A stretch of DNA of 64,000 bases from Hysterangium stoloniferum (lineage: Eukaryota; Basidiomycota; Agaricomycetes; Hysterangiales; Hysterangiaceae): the NCBI GenBank assembly GCA_015178975.1, contig WHVD01000126.1, forward strand, positions 1 through 64,000, given 5' to 3'. A program made the translations under genes and the position numbers. This document shows, piece after piece, positions 44,173 to 56,063 of this stretch (its first letter is position 1; each line of letters opens with the position of its first letter). The notes below the pieces were generated by a model. That model was not told the DNA's origin. It was given only the letters and a program-made list of their open reading frames with translations, and did no database searches.

Positions 44173-47100
44173 TCACGTCACGATATCCTTCTCCACAACA
44201 AATCCTTGTCCTATACCTCCAATATCGTTACATGCCATACGGAGTGTATCGACGATCACGTCCACTGCACCCCGACAGGTTGTTGCCGACATAACGGGAT
44301 CGTCCACATCCCCATCCGCATGTCTGGTGTTGTCAACGGGAAGGGCCTTAAACGCTGCAGCAACCGCCACATCACCCGTCGCTGCACCCGTCGCTACCGC
44401 GACGTTGCTGATGATTCTTGATAACGCGGCAGAATTCTTGGTACTACCGGAGAGCAGCCGTTTTAGTCGTTCAGTTGGTTGAGTTGCCTGAACAGTGTTG
44501 CGGACGGAGTAGCTTGAGATTCGGGTGGTGAGACGGGAAGGGAGATAGGAGATGAGGAAACCGTAGTTATCGTCGGGGTTGCGACTGGCCTCTTCGAGGG
44601 GGGAGAGGATATAGAGACCTAAGGAAGACGTGAGTAGGAGTATTAATCAAAGAATAAATGTGTTGAACCTTTCGTGATATTAATGATATCCCCCAATGGT
44701 ATCCGTGTAAATAGCTTCACTTGGTCGAGGTTGTAATCGTAGCTCTATCACCATGATGTCCATTAGCATAGCAATACCACCCGTATCACCTGAAACTCAC
44801 AACCACATACAACGCCTTCGCAGTCTAAAAAAAAATCAGCTCCACCCACAGCAAAACACGCGTGCAGACATACCAACAACAACACCTTCTCCTCAAACTT
44901 ATCACTCAGCCGCACATTCATTTCTACCGGCGAAAAAAGCGTCCACCCAGCAATCTGTTTCTCACCTTCAAACAGCACGCGTGATCCACATGTCTCAATC
45001 GCTGCCGCGCGGATTTTCGAGATGCGGATGAGCTCGCCTGGGTCGGTGGATGAGAGCTTGGAAAGGAATTCGGAGAAGACGGAGAGAGTGCGGTTGCCGA
45101 GGAAGTAGTCGATGACGGCTTGACAGAACCAGTCGCTAAATGTGGAGGTATAGACTCTGCATACGCACCGTGAGCCAGAATACGGCTGTGTGGAAGATGG
45201 CTTGGAAGATGATCTACCTTGAAAGACTGTTCAAGCCATCATTGAACAGCCCGCTAATGTCTCTCTTCCCTGTTCGCGTGAAGTCGCCCTAACGTGTAGA
45301 ATAAGCAACGTTCTACAAGCTATCAAGAGTGCTTACCTTTAACGCTGACGTCCCAGCGCTTGCCACCAGTTCGTTAGTTCGAATGGAGCAACGCAAAACA
45401 AGAAAACATACTACGCCCGACTAATAGCATCTCCATTATTGGCCCAGACTGGTCCACACGTCAAACCATGAAGCTAACATTCCCCAACACACTCACCATC
45501 ATTAAACACCACATCTGGGTCAGACCGATCACCACTTTCATACGCATTCTGTACCGCCACTGCCTCAAGCTGATTCTGCAGTACATATCTTGCGAACGCA
45601 GACTTAATGGAGAATAGATATTAGACGGTTTCACTCTCTAACAGTTGACACGTACTTGCACAACGTTAGTTCGATCGAGACAGTCTATGCAATTCACGCG
45701 GAAGACGCCCTTTTGTTGGGACATGACGATACCGCTGGATACCCAGAAAAATCTATGGACATGTTAGGTGAACAATTCCCTTTTGACTCAAAGTGTGGAG
45801 ATACGGACCCTTGCGACTCAAAGTTGCGTTCGAGTTGCATGATCAGCTTGGAGATATTTTCATACCTGTGGTTGACTCAATACGAATATTTAGTCATTTG
45901 GAGCCCAAGATAGACGTACCGCATGCCTTTCGTCTCCGCATGGAAATCATACCTGAATATTTACCAGTCAGCAAAGCCCCCGTAACCACGGAACCAAAGA
46001 TCACACATACTCGTGATACCTAGGAATGAAATTATGAGTCAAAACAGTGGATACCGATGCAAAAGAACTCACCGCACATCCCGCAGTCCGGCTTGTTCCA
46101 CCGTTTCTTTATACGCCACTGTCACGATTGCTTCCTTGCCGTGCTGCTCTGCCAAATTAATAATTGTCTAGGGCCACTTCATAAGTATTCCACCCTCGTA
46201 TAAAGGCGGATATCGGACTCAAAACACTGACTACAGGTCCATACACACTAACAGTCCTCGCGAAATGGCGCTTCATCACGTCAATATTTTGTCCTTCTGT
46301 ACGATCTTTGGACAGTTGTGGAAGTGGCTTGAGGCCGTAGCCCGGCTGGGTCCAAAAGAGCGGGACTGTGGAGTGTCAAGGGTGGTAGTTAGTACAGAAG
46401 GTGCTCGGATGTTGAGAACGTACTGGAACCGCGAATCTGGATGTAGCTGAATATGTTTGAGCGGCCTTCACGCTGGTGTTTTAAGCGTATAAGCGTTTGG
46501 GAAGGAGATCGATATCGAGAAGGATGGTATTAAAACTGACCAATACACGCATTATCGTTTCAGTTTCTACAAAGTTTGCTACATTCGCTTCGTCGTCGAT
46601 GCCTATTCGAATAGAATTAAGGTCAATCTCCGACTTTGCTATATCTAGAACGCCACAACACGAGATGGAAACGAACAAACCTCGCCTCTGATATCGTAAC
46701 CCAGCCCTGTCCCGCGATCTTCTTGACACAATAACGTAATCCACCACCAGATCCTTCGACGAATCGCCATTCTCACTAACCTCTTCTGCGTGGTCAGCAT
46801 GGTCAGCATGGTCAGTGGTAGCGTATGGTGCCGGGATCCGAAACGTCGCGATTTGGTAGTATCCCTGCATAACAGGCAGGACATACGAATGCAACTGCAT
46901 CCAACAAGAAAAAGAAGAAGAAAACAATTTGATTCCTGTCAACCACGAAAACGGAACACAACTTACCCCTCTCTCTACAAACCCCCTCATCAACGCTTCA
47001 TTCCACCAGAACTTCCTGTCCACACGTCGCCATAACGGAAGATTCTCATGTGGCTCCGAGAACAATTCTGTCTCTTCACTTGAAATTGACACTCGAGGTT

Positions 47101-48382
47101 GTTCGTCGAGGGCTTGGAGGTCTTTGAAGAGGTTGCTTTGTCGTTTTAACTTGGCCGATTGCTGTTGCTTCCGTTGGAGGGAGGTTGTTATGTCTGTAGA
47201 GGGGCGCGTGAGATGTGAAGGCGGGTAAGATGGAGGGTAGAGCCATACCAAAATTGTAGGAGAAGTACATCCCCCCTTTGGTAAACTCTTTAATTGTTTC
47301 CCTTACAATCTTTTCATCCAACTCTGAATGTCGTTCCTCCACCGACGTCGGTGGAGGGGCCATGATAGACTTGAGCATGTCTGTTGGTCCCGCACCATTG
47401 CTCACGTGCCGATCGAAGCTGTCTACTGTCTCTGTGGAGGGCGATTGGAGCTCTGGCGGTTGAATCGGCGGCTCGGTAGGTCGTTTCGCGAGTCGGTTCC
47501 AGAAGGAAAGTTGGGCGACGAGCGCTTTCCCGACAGGTGATGAAGGGAAGGACGACGTGGGGGAGGAGCGTCCTGACGATTCTGCAGATGAGAGGGGAAG
47601 TATGTCTGGATCTCCTGGCATGGAAAGCGTTGTAGGTTGGCTGGCGTGTTCGGTGGAAGAGAAAGTGACGTGCGGGGATAGTGGGAGACTGGCGCCGTTT
47701 GTGTGAGGGACTACAGGAATATCAGAACCTTCTATGAGGTCTTCTTCTGCTGGCATGGGCGTGAGGACATGGCTACGGATGGGGTGGATGGACGCGAGCA
47801 TATTGACCGCCGCTGTTGCACGAGTTTCCTCTAGTGGTATTGCGCTGACGCCGTCGACTCTGTAAACGGTGCGGAGTTCATCAAATACTGAAAACGCTGT
47901 ACATATGATGTTCTATATGCATAGTATAAAATTACGCACAGTTTCCAACTTCGGACCGTGAGGTTACAACGAGAAGGTAAGATGCTGTAATTACATGAAG
48001 TAGGCATCTGACCAAATATACACTACTACACACCATGAAAGAGCGTTAAAAGACCTATTAACCCTGGAACCATAGCTCGAGCGGAGCATTCCGATGGATC
48101 GCCTTCGATTTCTTCAATGACAGGCTCCTTTCCCCATGGGATTCTTACATGGGAGGTAGGGTGTTCCGCCGTAGTATCGGGAAGAAGCACAAGTCCTTCT
48201 GAAGTTACTAAAAGTTGAATAGAGGCAAAAGGACACGGGTGAGTGAGTGATGGGACAACAAATTTGGGCTGAAGAGATGCAGGTCGGACTATCGGTGTTG
48301 CGGTAGGAGTAGCGGACTTGATGACTTGTGGTGATACTGGTAGAGGAGGCTGGCCTTTCCGTCTTGTAAATAATTTCTTCAT
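44173..48382 (-). CDS. SAC-domain phosphoinositide phosphatase with C-terminal extension (INPP5F/hSac2-like)
   Basis: Removes phosphate from phosphoinositides on membranes. The start is ATG at 48382 ([15 protein letters not shown]). Many exons follow: [14 protein letters not shown] and [16 protein letters not shown]; a long Ser/Pro-rich insert (47400-47800); [113 protein letters not shown]; and the catalytic CX5R block [15 protein letters not shown] (about 45660-45700). After the SAC domain come [47 protein letters not shown] and a C-terminal hSac2-like region to VVEKDIVT. The Asn/Asp/Arg around the Cys are all present, so it should be active. Exon borders in 44600-46300 are approximate. Confidence 0.88.
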
Positions 48383-48552
48383 GTTGGCAGCATATCCTGG
48401 TATTAAATTTCGTAGCCAAGGAGAAATCCAGTGGTTATGAGAAAGAGTCTAGGTAATTTTCAGTGTGATTTGATCGAAGATGGGATAACAACTCCCGTCG
48501 CTTTAACGAATGCGGCCAGTGATGTCACGAACCTAGACGCGGCGCTCAGTAA

Positions 48553-48575
48553 CTGTCTGACTGTCTGACTGTGAC
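48553..48575. repeat. Short tandem repeat in divergent promoter
   Basis: The word CTGTCTGA occurs about 2.5 times in tandem, in the 292 bp space between the divergent SAC phosphatase and first annexin genes. Confidence 0.7.
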
Positions 48576-48674
48576 TTATTGTGACAGACGTGCCACACAG
48601 CTTTTAAGCTCAGGCCATAAAAGGGGGCTGCTAAACACCATTCAGCCTTAACTAAGATCCTTCCTTTCCCCAGA

Positions 48675-51151
48675 ATGTCCTATCCTAACCAATACCCTCC
48701 TCCAGGTGGCCAATACGGAGGTTATGGTCAACAGCCGCCTCAACAGCCCCAATGGCCTGGTCAGCCCCCAACTCAGCCCCCATATGGCGGGTATGTACGG
48801 GTAAAGAATAATTATAGATTTGATCTAATTAATATAGGTATCCTCAACCTGGCGCGTATGGAGGGTGAGTGTATTCTGATTGTACAGATAATCGTAGAAC
48901 ACAGTGTGATAATGTGAATTTTAAGCTATCCTCCACCTGCAGGAGCCCCTCAACCAGGAGGGCCAGGAGGGTAAGTCCTCCTCAATACTGTATTTTAGCG
49001 TAATTTCGACTACAAATATTCTAGATATCCGCCCCAAAGCGGGTATGGGCAAAGAGTCTTTTTATATATAATTAATTTTAACAATTGATTTTCTAATTAT
49101 CAGATACGGTGCGCCTAGTGGCCCGCCTCCTGCACAACCAGGAGGGTATGTTGGTTCTGTGTCGTAAGATGAATTTTCACTACTGATCGTTCCATGAAGG
49201 TACAACGCCCCACCTGGTGCGCCTCCAGCTCAGCCCGCGTATGTCACTCCCTGTTCAAACTCGCGCGATCAGCTGATCCCTACACACGTATAGATATGGC
49301 GCACCCCCTCAGCCTGGAGGGTGAGTCAAAGCATTTTAACAGGCTACTCACAATCTTATGTGCCACACAGCTACCCGCCTGCGGTTCCAACTCCGCCCCA
49401 ACACCCTGGATACCATCCCTCCTACTTACCGTACGCCAACCTCACCCACCCGCTTTCTTATATTTTAACTTCGTTTAGCCCGCCTACTGGTCAACCTGGT
49501 CAACCCCCATTGCCCGGTGCTCCCTCTCCCTACGGGACACCCCAACAGCCTCCGTACGGTGCTCCCCCTCAACAGCCCTACGGTGCTCCCCCTCAACAAC
49601 CCTACGGTGCTCCCCCTCAACAACCCTACGGCGCGCCTCCCCAACAGGCCTATGGAGCTCCTCAGCAATCATACGGCGCGCCTCCACCCCAACAGGTGCC
49701 GTTAACCTACCTCGGTGTGCCAATTCCTCCTCCCCCGCCTGCTCATCCTACATCCGAGCCTCTGCCTGGGTTTGATGCCAATCGAGTAGCGGAAGCTGTG
49801 AGAAAGGCCATGAAGGTACGCAACGGACGTTCCCTGTGAGCGAGGAGCTTGATTTAAATTAATGAACAGGGATTCGGCACAGACGAGAAAGCGTTGACGG
49901 AAGCGATTGCGCCGTTAGATGCGATGCAGGTTGACGCATTGAGGAGGAAGTTTGAGAGCACTACTGGGAAGGATTTAGTCAAGACAGTGCGACTTTTTTT
50001 GATGTTCTGTTGTTGGGATGTGAGAGATGCTAATTGGCTCTTGGTAGATCGAGAAGGAGGTGTCCTCATGGTACGAGTATGCTTTGCGAGCAAAGGTGCT
50101 GGGCCCAGTTTTGTTCGATTGTTGGCTCTTGAACAGGTGTGTTAACTTCCTCATTATCTCTCATTTATTTGCTGGATGGAGTAACCTTACAATCAACCCA
50201 GAGGGTCCGCTGGCGCAGGTACTCACGAAGACATCATAACCGGTCCGTAGTATCCTCAGATCCCTCTGCTCTCGCACTTCCGTTAAAATTCCACTCCTAG
50301 AGGTCCTTCTCGACCGCACCAATAGCGAAATAATAACTCTCAAAGCAGCCTACCGTGCTACTTACAACCGCGACCTCACCTCCGTCATCCGTTCAGAGCT
50401 CTCAGGCAAGACCGAACGTCTCTTCATAATGGCGCTCGCAGCAGACAGAGACGAGACGGAATATGTTGATCAGGGGAAAGTCCAGGCTGATGTGAGGGCG
50501 CTGTACGAAGCGGGAGCAGGGAAAACGGGGACGGATGAAATAGCGATGTGGGTGACTTGAATGACATAGATGTGATGCACTTAATTAACCTGTATTTTTT
50601 TCTGCTAGATGTGCAATTATTGCGACGAGGTCTCATGCGCATTTGAGAGCTTTGGCACATGCCTATCCACAAGCCCATGGTGGCCGAAAATTATCTAAAG
50701 GTAAATACCGTCATACCTCTCTCATTCTATGACGCCGATGAACTTACCACCCACCCTCTTCTTCGCAGCCCTCGATAGCGAATTTTCCGGACATATGGAC
50801 ACAGCACTCCGCTTCGTCGCAACTGGTGCTGAAGATGATGGATATGGCGTACACCGCGATGTTCATTTTATCGAGGACTCTATGCGAGGCGTCGGTACGA
50901 AAGATGAGAGACTCAGTGAGTGTCATTTTTGACCCTTCCCTGTTTTTCCCCTCTCCCCTATTAGTTTTCACAATTAATCCTGGAACTCTCTCGTAGTCTA
51001 CCGCATAATCCGTGCACACTGGAACCGAGCCCGCTTTGATGCCATCAAACAGCTCTACCATCAAAAGCATGGTAAGGCGCTCCTTGCACGCGTCAGGAGC
51101 GAGACAGGTGGCGATTATCGGGATTTCATGTCGGCTGTTATATCCAGGTGA
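48675..51151 (+). CDS. Annexin unit 1, with long Gly/Pro/Tyr/Gln-rich N-terminus
   Basis: Annexins bind acidic membranes in a calcium-dependent way. The start is ATG at 48675 (MSYPNQYPPPGGQY). Exons 1-8 encode a low-complexity tail. Exons 2-8 are 27, 45, 18, 42, 39, 27 and 60 bp long; all are flanked by phase-2 introns, and most begin nTAY and end GG. Exon 9 holds a YGAPPQQP-type repeat. The core follows with four repeats carrying the GxGT-type calcium loops: KGFGTDEKALTEAI, GAGTHEDIITEVLL, GKTGTDEIAM and GVGTKDERL, ending GGDYRDFMSAVIS. Reading on gives Arg and stop (TGA 51149-51151). The last bases also form a donor (AG|GTGAGA) in the same phase as all the N-terminal exons. The overall design resembles annexin A7/A11. 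Confidence 0.9.
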
Positions 51152-51401
51152 GATTTGCGGTTGTATTGTAACATATAAGAATTTGCGGATGGGTATAAAG
51201 AGATGGATGAGAAACCATTATGATGGTGGGAAATCATGTTACGGCAAACTTATGTTTGGTGATTTTATGTTATAGTGATAAATAGTGTGTAAAGGCGGCA
51301 TTATAAGAATTTGCTTTGCTTTGTTGGTGCTTTCTTTTCCATCGTTCTCTTTTTGCACTTTCGTTGTGGTCATTTCTAAATTAAATTCGTCTCTGATCCA
51401 G

Positions 51402-53252
51402 CTACGACAGAATGGCCATCCCTGCAATATCTTATGCCCCTGCACATTCCTACGCGCCGAGCTCTCCCTCCCCGCATCCTTCGCCCCACGGCTCACCACA
51501 CCTCCCACCTATTGTCGCTCCGCCCGAACCGCAACATAACATCTCTCCTCTCAGCTCTCCCCAACCCCAACCCCAATCATTACCGTCACCTTACTTGACA
51601 CCTCAAACACTTAATTCAGCTCCCCCTAGTCCCCAGTTACACCCGTTAGCTTCTACACTTCCGAGCCCTCAGTTGCTATCGCTTAATTCTGTACCTACAA
51701 GTCCCCGATTGCAACCGCAGTATACTGGCCCCTTCATTTATTTTGGTATTCCTGTACCGCCTCCTCCCCCCGCCCCGCCTGCTTCTGAGCCTGCTCCTGG
51801 GTTTGATGCGCATTCCGCGGTGGAGGTGGTGAGGAAGGCGATGAAGGTATGATTTTATTGTCGAAGATGCTTGGATGACAGGGCATGCTGATTTTGTTTT
51901 TCCTTCCTTTTTTCCCCTTCTTTTGATAGGGATTTGGGACGGACCAGAAGGCGTTGACGGGGGCTATTGCTCCGTTAGACGTGTTCCAGGTTGATGCGCT
52001 GAGGATGAATTATGAGCGTATCGTTGGGAAGGATCTTGTGAAGGCTGTAAGCTATCGTAATTTTTGGTGTATCGATTTATTTTTCTTTTCTTTTAACTGT
52101 TTCGGTTGGCGTGCAGATCGAGAAAGAAACATCGTCATGGTATGAGTATTCCCTACGCGCAAAGGTTCTAGGGCCAGTGCTATTCGATTGCTGGCTTTTG
52201 CACAGGTGTGTCTTTGTTGGCATATAGTTTTCTTAAAAAATGCAACCAAGATCATTGCTCTCTCTTTTTGAACGAAGAGGCTAACTCGTCGTCTTCACAG
52301 AGGATCCGCAGGCATTGGAACGAACGAAGAAATCTTTACCGGTACATAGACTGAACTTCTACATATAATTATCTAATTACTCCCCCAGAGGTACTCCTCA
52401 ACCGCACTAACAACGAAATCCGCACCCTCAAGTCTGCGTACAGTGCCATTTATAATCGCGATCTCACTGCTGTAATTCGCTCCGAGCTTTCAGCTAAAAC
52501 GGAGCGTCTTTTCGTCATGGCCGTAGCGGCAGACAGAGATGAGACGGAGTACGTCGATCAGGTTAGGGTGCAAGCAGACGTGAAGGCGCTCTACGATGCT
52601 GGAGAAGGAAGGGCAGGAACGGATGTAATGACAATGTAAGTGGTGATACTGAGGACGGTTGTGGGTGGAAATTAACGTCGCACTAGATGCCTGATTATTA
52701 TGACTCGCTCCCATGCACATTTGAGAGCACTTGCACAAGCGTATCCCCAAGCACACGGTCGGAAGCTTTCCAGTGGTAAAAGTTCCATTATTCATCTGCC
52801 TTCACCTCATTAATTTCCCTATAGCACTTGAAAACGAATTCTCGGGACATATGAAAAGTGCACTCCGATTTATCGCAACAGGTGTGGAAAATGATGGTGA
52901 TGGCATATATCGAGACGTAGAACTCCTTGAGGATTCTATGAAGGGTCTTGGGACCAAAGATGAAAAACTAAGTGGGTTATCCTCCTATTTGTTTTATCGT
53001 CCCAATTGTATTCCTCTACTACCGCTCATGTATCTCATGCCTCCAGTCTACCGCGTGATTCGCTCACACTGGAACCGTTCCCGCTTCGAAAATATCAAGA
53101 GAGTCTACGAACAAAAATTTGGCAAGTCTCTGCTTGCTAGAGTTAGAGGTGAGACGAGCGGCAATTATGGAGATTTCATGATGGCGGTTATTTCGAGGTA
53201 TGTTCTAGCGATGATTTGGTGTAACGTGTTTGTGTTATCGTCAACCGTTTGA
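51402..53252 (+). CDS. Annexin unit 2, tandem duplicate
   Basis: The same layout as unit 1: a shorter Pro/Ser/Gln-rich N-terminus, the linker YFGIPVPPPPPAPP, then four repeats (GFGTDQKALTGAI, GIGTNEEIFTEVLL, GRAGTDVMTM, GLGTKDEKL) ending GNYGDFMMAVIS. Intron positions in the core match unit 1. A start is possible at ATG 51412 (MAIPAISYAP). The exon, however, begins at 51402 behind an AG acceptor, with the same nTAY signature as the spliced N-terminal exons of unit 1. This suggests splicing from an upstream exon. At the end it either reads on to a stop at 53250-53252 or uses the donor at 53198 to continue into unit 3. Confidence 0.85.
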
Positions 53253-53329
53253 TTTTCCTCCGTCAACCCTTTAATTCTACTTTCTGACATTGTGCATTTT
53301 TGTAACTGTCGATTGACGTTCCAATTCAG

Positions 53330-53362
53330 CTCTGGATCCTCGACAACCCTTTATCACCCATC
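53330..53362 (+). other. 33 bp cassette exon bridging annexin units 2 and 3
   Basis: Flanked by TTCAG and GTACGT, this exon reads C-TCT-GGA to CCA-TC, phase 2 at both ends. It fits the unit 2 donor (AG|GTATGT, 53198) and the unit 3 acceptor (53431), giving ISSSGSSTTLYHPSLASPGN without a stop. Without it, unit 3 has no obvious N-terminus. Confidence 0.5.
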
Positions 53363-53431
53363 GTACGTATCATTACCATGGAGCCCTCCCGCATTCTCTT
53401 TTTTTTAAATTTGCTAAACTCTGGTGACCAG

Positions 53432-55078
53432 ACTAGCTAGCCCTGGAAATTTCCCAATTCCGGCCGCCCCTCCCGCTGCCCCGCCTCCGGCCTACGGAGC
53501 ACCCCAACCCCCTCCCGTCGTACAATACGATGCTCCCTCTCCACAGATTATTCCTATCTCCGTCCAACCGCCACGGTCACCTCGTTTAGTACCTCCAATT
53601 GAGTACGCTACTCCTGTGCCTGAAGACGGCCCTCTCTTATATCTTGGCGTGCTCGTACCGCCGCCTCCCCCTGCGCCACCCATTTCGGATACACTCCCAG
53701 GATTCGATGCACGTCGCACAGCTGAGGTGATCAGAAAAGCCATGAAGGTATGTTGATAAAGTTTGAGAGCAAGCATGCTGGATTTGTGCGACTTGTATTG
53801 GTGATCAGGGATTTGGAACGGACACGAAGGCGTTGACGGGGACGATTGCCCCACTAGACGCGATGCAGGTGGACGTATTGAGGCGGGTTTATGAGAGTAC
53901 GGCGGGGAAGAATCTCGTTAAAGCCGTGAGTCCGGTTAACTGAAAAGGGTGTGATTTTATTCATTATTTTCCCTCCTTTTTGTCTGGTGGGCCGATAGAT
54001 CGAGAAGGAGACATCTTCATGGTATGAATATGCGTTGCGTGCAAAGATCTTGGGACCAGTACTATTTGATTGCTGGCTTTTACATAGGTGCGTCGGCGTT
54101 GATTTTCATTTTATTATCGCGTTGGTCAAGGGCTAATTATCTGATTTTCCAGAGGATCTGCAGGGCTTGGCACACATGAAGACATACTCACTGGTATGTG
54201 ATATGCCCTAAATACATTACACGGCCCTTACAACAGCTTTTTAGAAATACTTCTTGATCGCACAAACAGTGAAATGCGCACCCTTAAAACCGCTTATCGC
54301 GCCACCTACCAACGTGACCTCACCGCGATCATCCGTTCCGAGCTTTCAGCCAAAACAGAGCGTCTCTTCGCCATGGCCCTGGTGGCGAACAGAGACGAGA
54401 CGGAGTATGTGGATCAGGCGAGAGTGCAAGCCGACGTGAAGGCGCTCTATGAAGCAGGGGAAGGGCAGCAGGGGACGGATGAGATTACTATGTAAGTTGT
54501 TCTTTCTGCCCGTAGCCCATTGTTGAGCGTTGATGGATATGACGTTGGCATAGATGCTCCATTATTGTAACACGCTCGCATGCGCATTTGAGAGCACTTG
54601 CCCAAGCATATCCTAAGGCACATGGCCGGAAGCTTTCCAAAGGCAGGCTTTTTTGCTTCCCCTTCCCTTCAAACATTGAGGTTTTCTTGTCGCGTAGCAC
54701 TCGATAACGAGTTTTCAGGACATATGGACGCAGCACTTCGTTTTGTTGCCACTGGCGCTGAAGAAGACGCATACGGCGTGCATCGGGACGTCAGGCTCCT
54801 CGAGGATGCTATGAAGGGCTTTGGAACGAAAGATGAAAGATTGAGTGCGATTTTTTTTTTTTGAATCATCGCATCATGTATTGATTTCTAACGCTGACAC
54901 TCCTCATCACTCTGCAGTATATCGCGTCATTCGCTCACACTGGAACCGTGCGCGTTTTGGAGCAATCAAAGAGTTTTACCAGCAGACGTTTGGCAAGGCA
55001 CTCCTTGCACAAGTAAGGAGTGAGACGAGTGGCGACTATAGGGAGTTCATGGCGGCTGTCATATCAGCGACTGTATGA
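53432..55078 (+). CDS. Annexin unit 3, tandem duplicate without its own ATG
   Basis: The N-terminal exon (LASPGNFPIPAAPPAAPPP) and linker YLGVLVPPPPPAPP lead to four annexin repeats (GFGTDTKALTGTI, GLGTHEDILTEILL, GQQGTDEITM, GFGTKDERL) ending GDYREFMAAVISATV and TGA 55076-55078. Introns are at the same places as in units 1 and 2. The first exon has no ATG before the core, and its open frame ends at a stop upstream of the acceptor. It must therefore be spliced from elsewhere: through the 33 bp cassette to unit 2, or from a very short start exon at 53211 (ATGATTTG followed by GTGTAA). The core looks intact, so a simple pseudogene is less likely. Confidence 0.82.
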
Positions 55079-56063
55079 GCGAGAAGGAGAAATTTGAGAC
55101 GATATAAAAGTGGATGGTGTAATGCTGGGTGTGATTTTCAAACATAATTGATAAATATGGAAGGAAGTAGTTTTATTTTCTTGTTCATCTTGTCAGCGTA
55201 GGCGCTGTTCATGTGTGTACTAATATCTGAAGAGGGTTTCATGATTGGGTAGCTCCTGGGATAATCATTCCTCAGAATTTTCTTGATATAATAGACTCGG
55301 GAGCTTTAACTTGAACGTCCTTGAAAAAGAAATCTAGCGCAGCGCCGTGTGAGCCACTGCATGACTTGGTGTTTTCTCCTGTCTAGTTCAGCCTGTCCCT
55401 TCGCTTAAAAGCGGTTTACTAATGATATTTTTGGGATTCGAAGAAACATCCTTATTATTATTTAAACCCCAAAGATGGATTGTAGATCACATTTATTCCA
55501 AAACCTCGGGGTACTACGAGACCATGCCCCAGGAATACTTTTTCTGAAAGTACACGACAAAGAGCTAGGCGATGCGATATATGCACCGTGCGTGGCGGGG
55601 CCCTCGTACACGTAGAAGTGGAGTTGATCCATCAATGCATTGGTTCGGAAGGAGCCGCTCCCATGGATCTCTCAGATTCTTCAGGACTGGGTATGTACAA
55701 ATTGAAGGCATGAAGCCAAGCCTTCTGAATTTCCGCTGGCCGGTGGATTGCACCTGGACGCCATAATCAACCAAGCACTCGGCAGGAATGTCAAGCACTC
55801 AGGGACCTCCGCATTTCGCCTGGAAACTACCCCAAATGACGAGTACTGTGCCACCTGTCGTGCCAAGTCCATCGTGAAAAGTTTTGCGTTCAAAGGCATG
55901 GTTGCTGAGATATATCCTCGGCTTATGGTCCGGGTATTTTCTATGCAGTTCATGGTATGCCGGTCAAGTGTGCACAGTCTGACGATTGCTTTCCTAATTA
56001 GTCGCGAGGGTTTGGCAGGTGTGCATATTTATATCCTGTCATGGCGCGCATGTCGTCAAAGAC
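55079..56063. other. Intergenic between annexin array and F-box gene
   Basis: The first 100 bp resemble the sequence that follows unit 1 (ATATAAAAGTGGATGG versus TATAAAGAGATGG), so they are 3' untranslated sequence. Short overlapping ORFs at 55565-56000 on both strands lack domains. No confident gene is seen. Confidence 0.4.
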
